From: Bacteroidales bacterium
GTDB lineage: Bacteria > Bacteroidota > Bacteroidia > Bacteroidales > UBA3663
Assembly (NCBI GenBank): GCA_030526445.1
Contig: JAUNCV010000047.1
Span: 1-7,714, forward strand
Direction: 5' to 3'
DNA: 7,714 bases
This document shows positions 5,971 through 7,714 of this stretch, in pieces. Made by a program: the position numbers and the translations under genes. The notes below the pieces were generated by a model. It saw only the letters and a list, made by a program, of their open reading frames with translations, searched no databases and had not been told where the DNA came from. Numbering within the stretch: the stretch's first letter is position 1; every line of letters begins with the position of its first letter.

Positions 5971-6016
5971 ATGTCCGTTTTATACAACAGAAAGCTCTCA
6001 AAAAACATTATCTTTG
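5971..6016 (+). promoter_or_regulatory. Promoter module, copy 1: 18-bp block plus TATCTTTG box
   Basis: The -7 box TATCTTTG (6009-6016) matches TAnnTTTG and is followed by C. It sits 30 bp before the S41 peptidase start. Exactly 20 bp upstream of the box is the block ATGTCCGTTTTATACAAC (5971-5988). A second copy of the arrangement, with one base different in the block and the same spacing, occurs at 7615-7660. No TTTG is present at the usual -33 distance, so the block seems to take its place or to bind a regulator next to it. Confidence 0.7.
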
Positions 6017-6046
6017 CACTTAATAACGATACAAAAACATTGAATC

Positions 6047-6946
6047 ATGAAAATAAAAAAAATCATCTACTGCTTGGTTTGGGGCTTGACTGGAGTTTTA
6101 TACAGTTCGTGCAGCGGTCCAGATTACTACGTTTCAAAGGCTATTGACCTAATGGACGACCATGCTCTTTATGCAGAAGGACCTGATTGGGAAGCCGCCA
6201 AAAAAGAGGCTTTGGATACAGAACCTCAAACTTATGAAGAGGCTCAGGAAATCGTTAAGAAAGCGCTTAAAGTGGCTGGTGGCAAACATTCGTTCATCTA
6301 CAAATCAGAAGACGTCAAGACCGACTTTACTTCCGAGTGGAAAATGCCCGAGGTAAACATCAATGAACAGAACGTGGCAATCATCAAACTGCCTCCGTTT
6401 AGCGGTAATGACAAACAAGGCCAAAAATACGCCCATACGGTAATAGATGCTATACCGGAGAACATTGCTGGTGCAATCATAGATCTGCGTGGCAACACTG
6501 GCGGCAACATGTACCCAATGATTGCGGCCGTGCATCAGTTCATTGACGATAGCGAGCACATACTGCGATTCAAGAGCCGCAAGCGTTCGGACAAAATCAA
6601 CCTCGACTATGTGCTGCGTGTAGTAGGTATCGAGAGACAGAAGCAGCTCTCCTGCTCCGTGGCTTTAATTACCGACAGCCTCACGGCCAGTTCGGGAGAA
6701 GCAACACTAATCTGCTTCAGAGGTCTTGACAAAGTACGCAGTTTTGGCAGTCCAACAGCAGGCTATGCTTCGGCCAATGCTCCTTACGACATGCCCGATG
6801 GCTCGAAACTTGTCATTACAACCAGCTGCGACGTAGCTCGTACCGGCGAAGTGTTCTGCGATGAACCCATCGCACCCGATAGCCTCACAAAAGAGCCTAT
6901 GGAGGCTGCCGTAAAATGGATTTCCGAATACTTAAAGAATGAATAG
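6047..6946 (+). CDS. S41-family peptidase-like lipoprotein
   Basis: The 299-residue protein contains the catalytic core of the S41 (C-terminal processing/tricorn-like) peptidases. Visible motifs are GGKHSF (78-83, His81), AIIDLRGNTGG (143-153), the nucleophile region DSLTASSGEA (210-219, probable Ser215 or Ser216, with Glu218), and SFGSPTAGYAS (232-242). The pattern fits tricorn-like members rather than the CtpA Ser-Lys dyad, because Lys is absent after SFG. The N-terminus is a signal peptide ending YSSC, with Cys22 the likely lipidation site; Tyr at -3 is not the classical lipobox residue. No PDZ domain is seen, and the protein is shorter than CtpA. It is probably an envelope-anchored protease. 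A promoter module lies 30 bp upstream of the ATG, which begins the signal peptide. Confidence 0.88.
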   Translation: MKIKKIIYCLVWGLTGVLYSSCSGPDYYVSKAIDLMDDHALYAEGPDWEAAKKEALDTEPQTYEEAQEIVKKALKVAGGKHSFIYKSEDVKTDFTSEWKMPEVNINEQNVAIIKLPPFSGNDKQGQKYAHTVIDAIPENIAGAIIDLRGNTGGNMYPMIAAVHQFIDDSEHILRFKSRKRSDKINLDYVLRVVGIERQKQLSCSVALITDSLTASSGEATLICFRGLDKVRSFGSPTAGYASANAPYDMPDGSKLVITTSCDVARTGEVFCDEPIAPDSLTKEPMEAAVKWISEYLKNE

Positions 6947-7021
6947 CATGCACCCACATTGGTGATTATCCTAATGGAAATCTGATAGAAATTGGATCTT
7001 TTAACACAAAAAATCATTACT

Positions 7022-7525
7022 ATGACATCTTTTCAAACTGTTATCGACGACATTCTTGTTACCATCGAAAAAGAGGAACCTATTCTTCGTGCCCTCTCTG
7101 AAGAGATAATCACAACACGACTAAATCAGCAGAACCGAAGCATCAAGATGCTCATTGGTCACCTTGTGGATTCGGCCAGTAACAACCACCAACGCATGGT
7201 TCGACTGCAATATGCCCCTCGTTGCGGACATTCAATGCCCAACACAGAGATGGGTATGCTTGTCTTCCCCGACTACACACAAGACAACGACCTCTGGATT
7301 GCCCTTCAAGACTATCAGCATGCTGACTGGCAACAACTCCTCTCGCTCTGGAAATTCTACAACCTGCACATGGTTCACGTAATCCGTTCTGTTGATAAAT
7401 CAAAACTCAACAACTACTGGATTGACTATGAAGGATGCAAAGTAACATTGCACGATATGATTATGGGATACACCAGCCACCTTCACCTTCATCTTGGACA
7501 GATACATGAGTTGATGGGCGAATAA
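7022..7525 (+). CDS. DinB-superfamily protein
   Basis: The 167-residue product is predicted to be a four-helix bundle of the DinB/YfiT superfamily (DinB_2-like). Residues 45-61 contain IGHLVDSASNNHQRMVR, with His47 the expected first metal ligand. Near the C-terminus, GYTSHLHLHLGQIHELM provides His153 and His157, the usual HxxxH pair completing a three-histidine metal site. Proteins of this superfamily include metal-dependent thiol transferases (bacillithiol or mycothiol S-transferases) and DNA-damage-induced proteins of unknown function; the specific reaction here is unknown. An in-frame TTG at 6992 would add ten residues, but the ATG at 7022 starts at a natural N-terminus. It lies 75 bp after the S41 gene, with no clear promoter or terminator between them, so readthrough is possible. 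Confidence 0.88.
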   Translation: MTSFQTVIDDILVTIEKEEPILRALSEEIITTRLNQQNRSIKMLIGHLVDSASNNHQRMVRLQYAPRCGHSMPNTEMGMLVFPDYTQDNDLWIALQDYQHADWQQLLSLWKFYNLHMVHVIRSVDKSKLNNYWIDYEGCKVTLHDMIMGYTSHLHLHLGQIHELMGE

Positions 7526-7614
7526 CAGCATACTCTTTTCGTCCATTCTTTTATAAAAAAAGCAGACCTAAAGAGCAATACGGAAAAAAGAGCAGAAAAC
7601 GAAACATTAGATAA

Positions 7615-7660
7615 ATGTCCGTTTTTTACAACCAGGACCCACTAAAATACCCTATCTTTG
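7615..7660 (+). promoter_or_regulatory. Promoter module, copy 2: 18-bp block plus TATCTTTG box
   Basis: ATGTCCGTTTTTTACAAC (7615-7632) is followed after 20 bp by TATCTTTG (7653-7660) and then C. This repeats the arrangement at 5971-6016 with identical spacing, while the intervening bases are largely different. It faces rightward and should drive the gene that begins beyond or at the window edge. Confidence 0.7.
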
Positions 7661-7714
7661 CGCCCGATTTTATTACATAATCTAAATTAAGCAAATGAGA
7701 AAAGTATAAGTTGC

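Noticed and set aside
6992..7021. TTG start for the DinB-like protein
   Set aside because: The ten added residues are not part of the helical bundle and the ATG at 7022 is a standard start.

Overview
The window looks like a stretch of chromosome from a Bacteroidota bacterium, most likely Bacteroidales and Prevotella-like. Three things suggest this. Several intergenic regions carry the Bacteroidetes -7 promoter box TAnnTTTG (1129-1136, 6009-6016, 7653-7660). Start codons lack Shine-Dalgarno sequences and sit in A/T-rich leaders. Two genes encode lipoproteins with Bacteroidales-style signal peptides. The genus is an inference. All convincing genes are on the + strand, and I see no tRNA, rRNA, CRISPR array, insertion sequence or phage gene.

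Layout. Positions 3-131 hold the C-terminal end of an unrecognised protein. They are followed by about 250 bases with no complete gene, including a short open stretch (220-369) that reads like the end of a membrane protein without a start. Next come a nitroreductase-fold lipoprotein (383-1012), rubrerythrin with its own promoter (1180-1722) and a hairpin terminator, and a NifX/NifB-like metal-cluster-binding protein with a His-rich tail (1826-2242). A tightly spaced four-gene run follows, with gaps of 10, 4 and 13 bp: a YfcE-like phosphodiesterase (2335-2880), a BASS-family sodium-coupled transporter (2891-3829), an AlkD-type DNA alkylation repair protein (3834-4520), and a single polypeptide joining an HD hydrolase domain to methionine sulfoxide reductase A (4534-5472). 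Downstream are a DUF2200 protein (5540-5878), a small S41-peptidase-like lipoprotein (6047-6946) and a DinB-superfamily protein (7022-7525). The window ends in the promoter and leader of a further gene.

Shared theme. Many of the products fit protection and repair under oxidative or chemical stress in an anaerobe: peroxide reduction (rubrerythrin), flavin reductase chemistry (nitroreductase), protein methionine repair (MsrA) and alkylated-base repair (AlkD). DinB-fold thiol transfer may belong here too. The transporter and the phosphodiesterase travel with the repair genes. This common role is inferred from family knowledge and gene order.

Two observations stand out. The first is the HD-MsrA fusion, which keeps its key residues in both halves. 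The second is a promoter module present twice (5971-6016 and 7615-7660): an 18-bp near-identical block lies exactly 20 bp upstream of an identical TATCTTTGC box, where the usual -33 TTTG would be expected. Everything else is recognisable family content; I found no clear sign of a wholly new multi-gene system.
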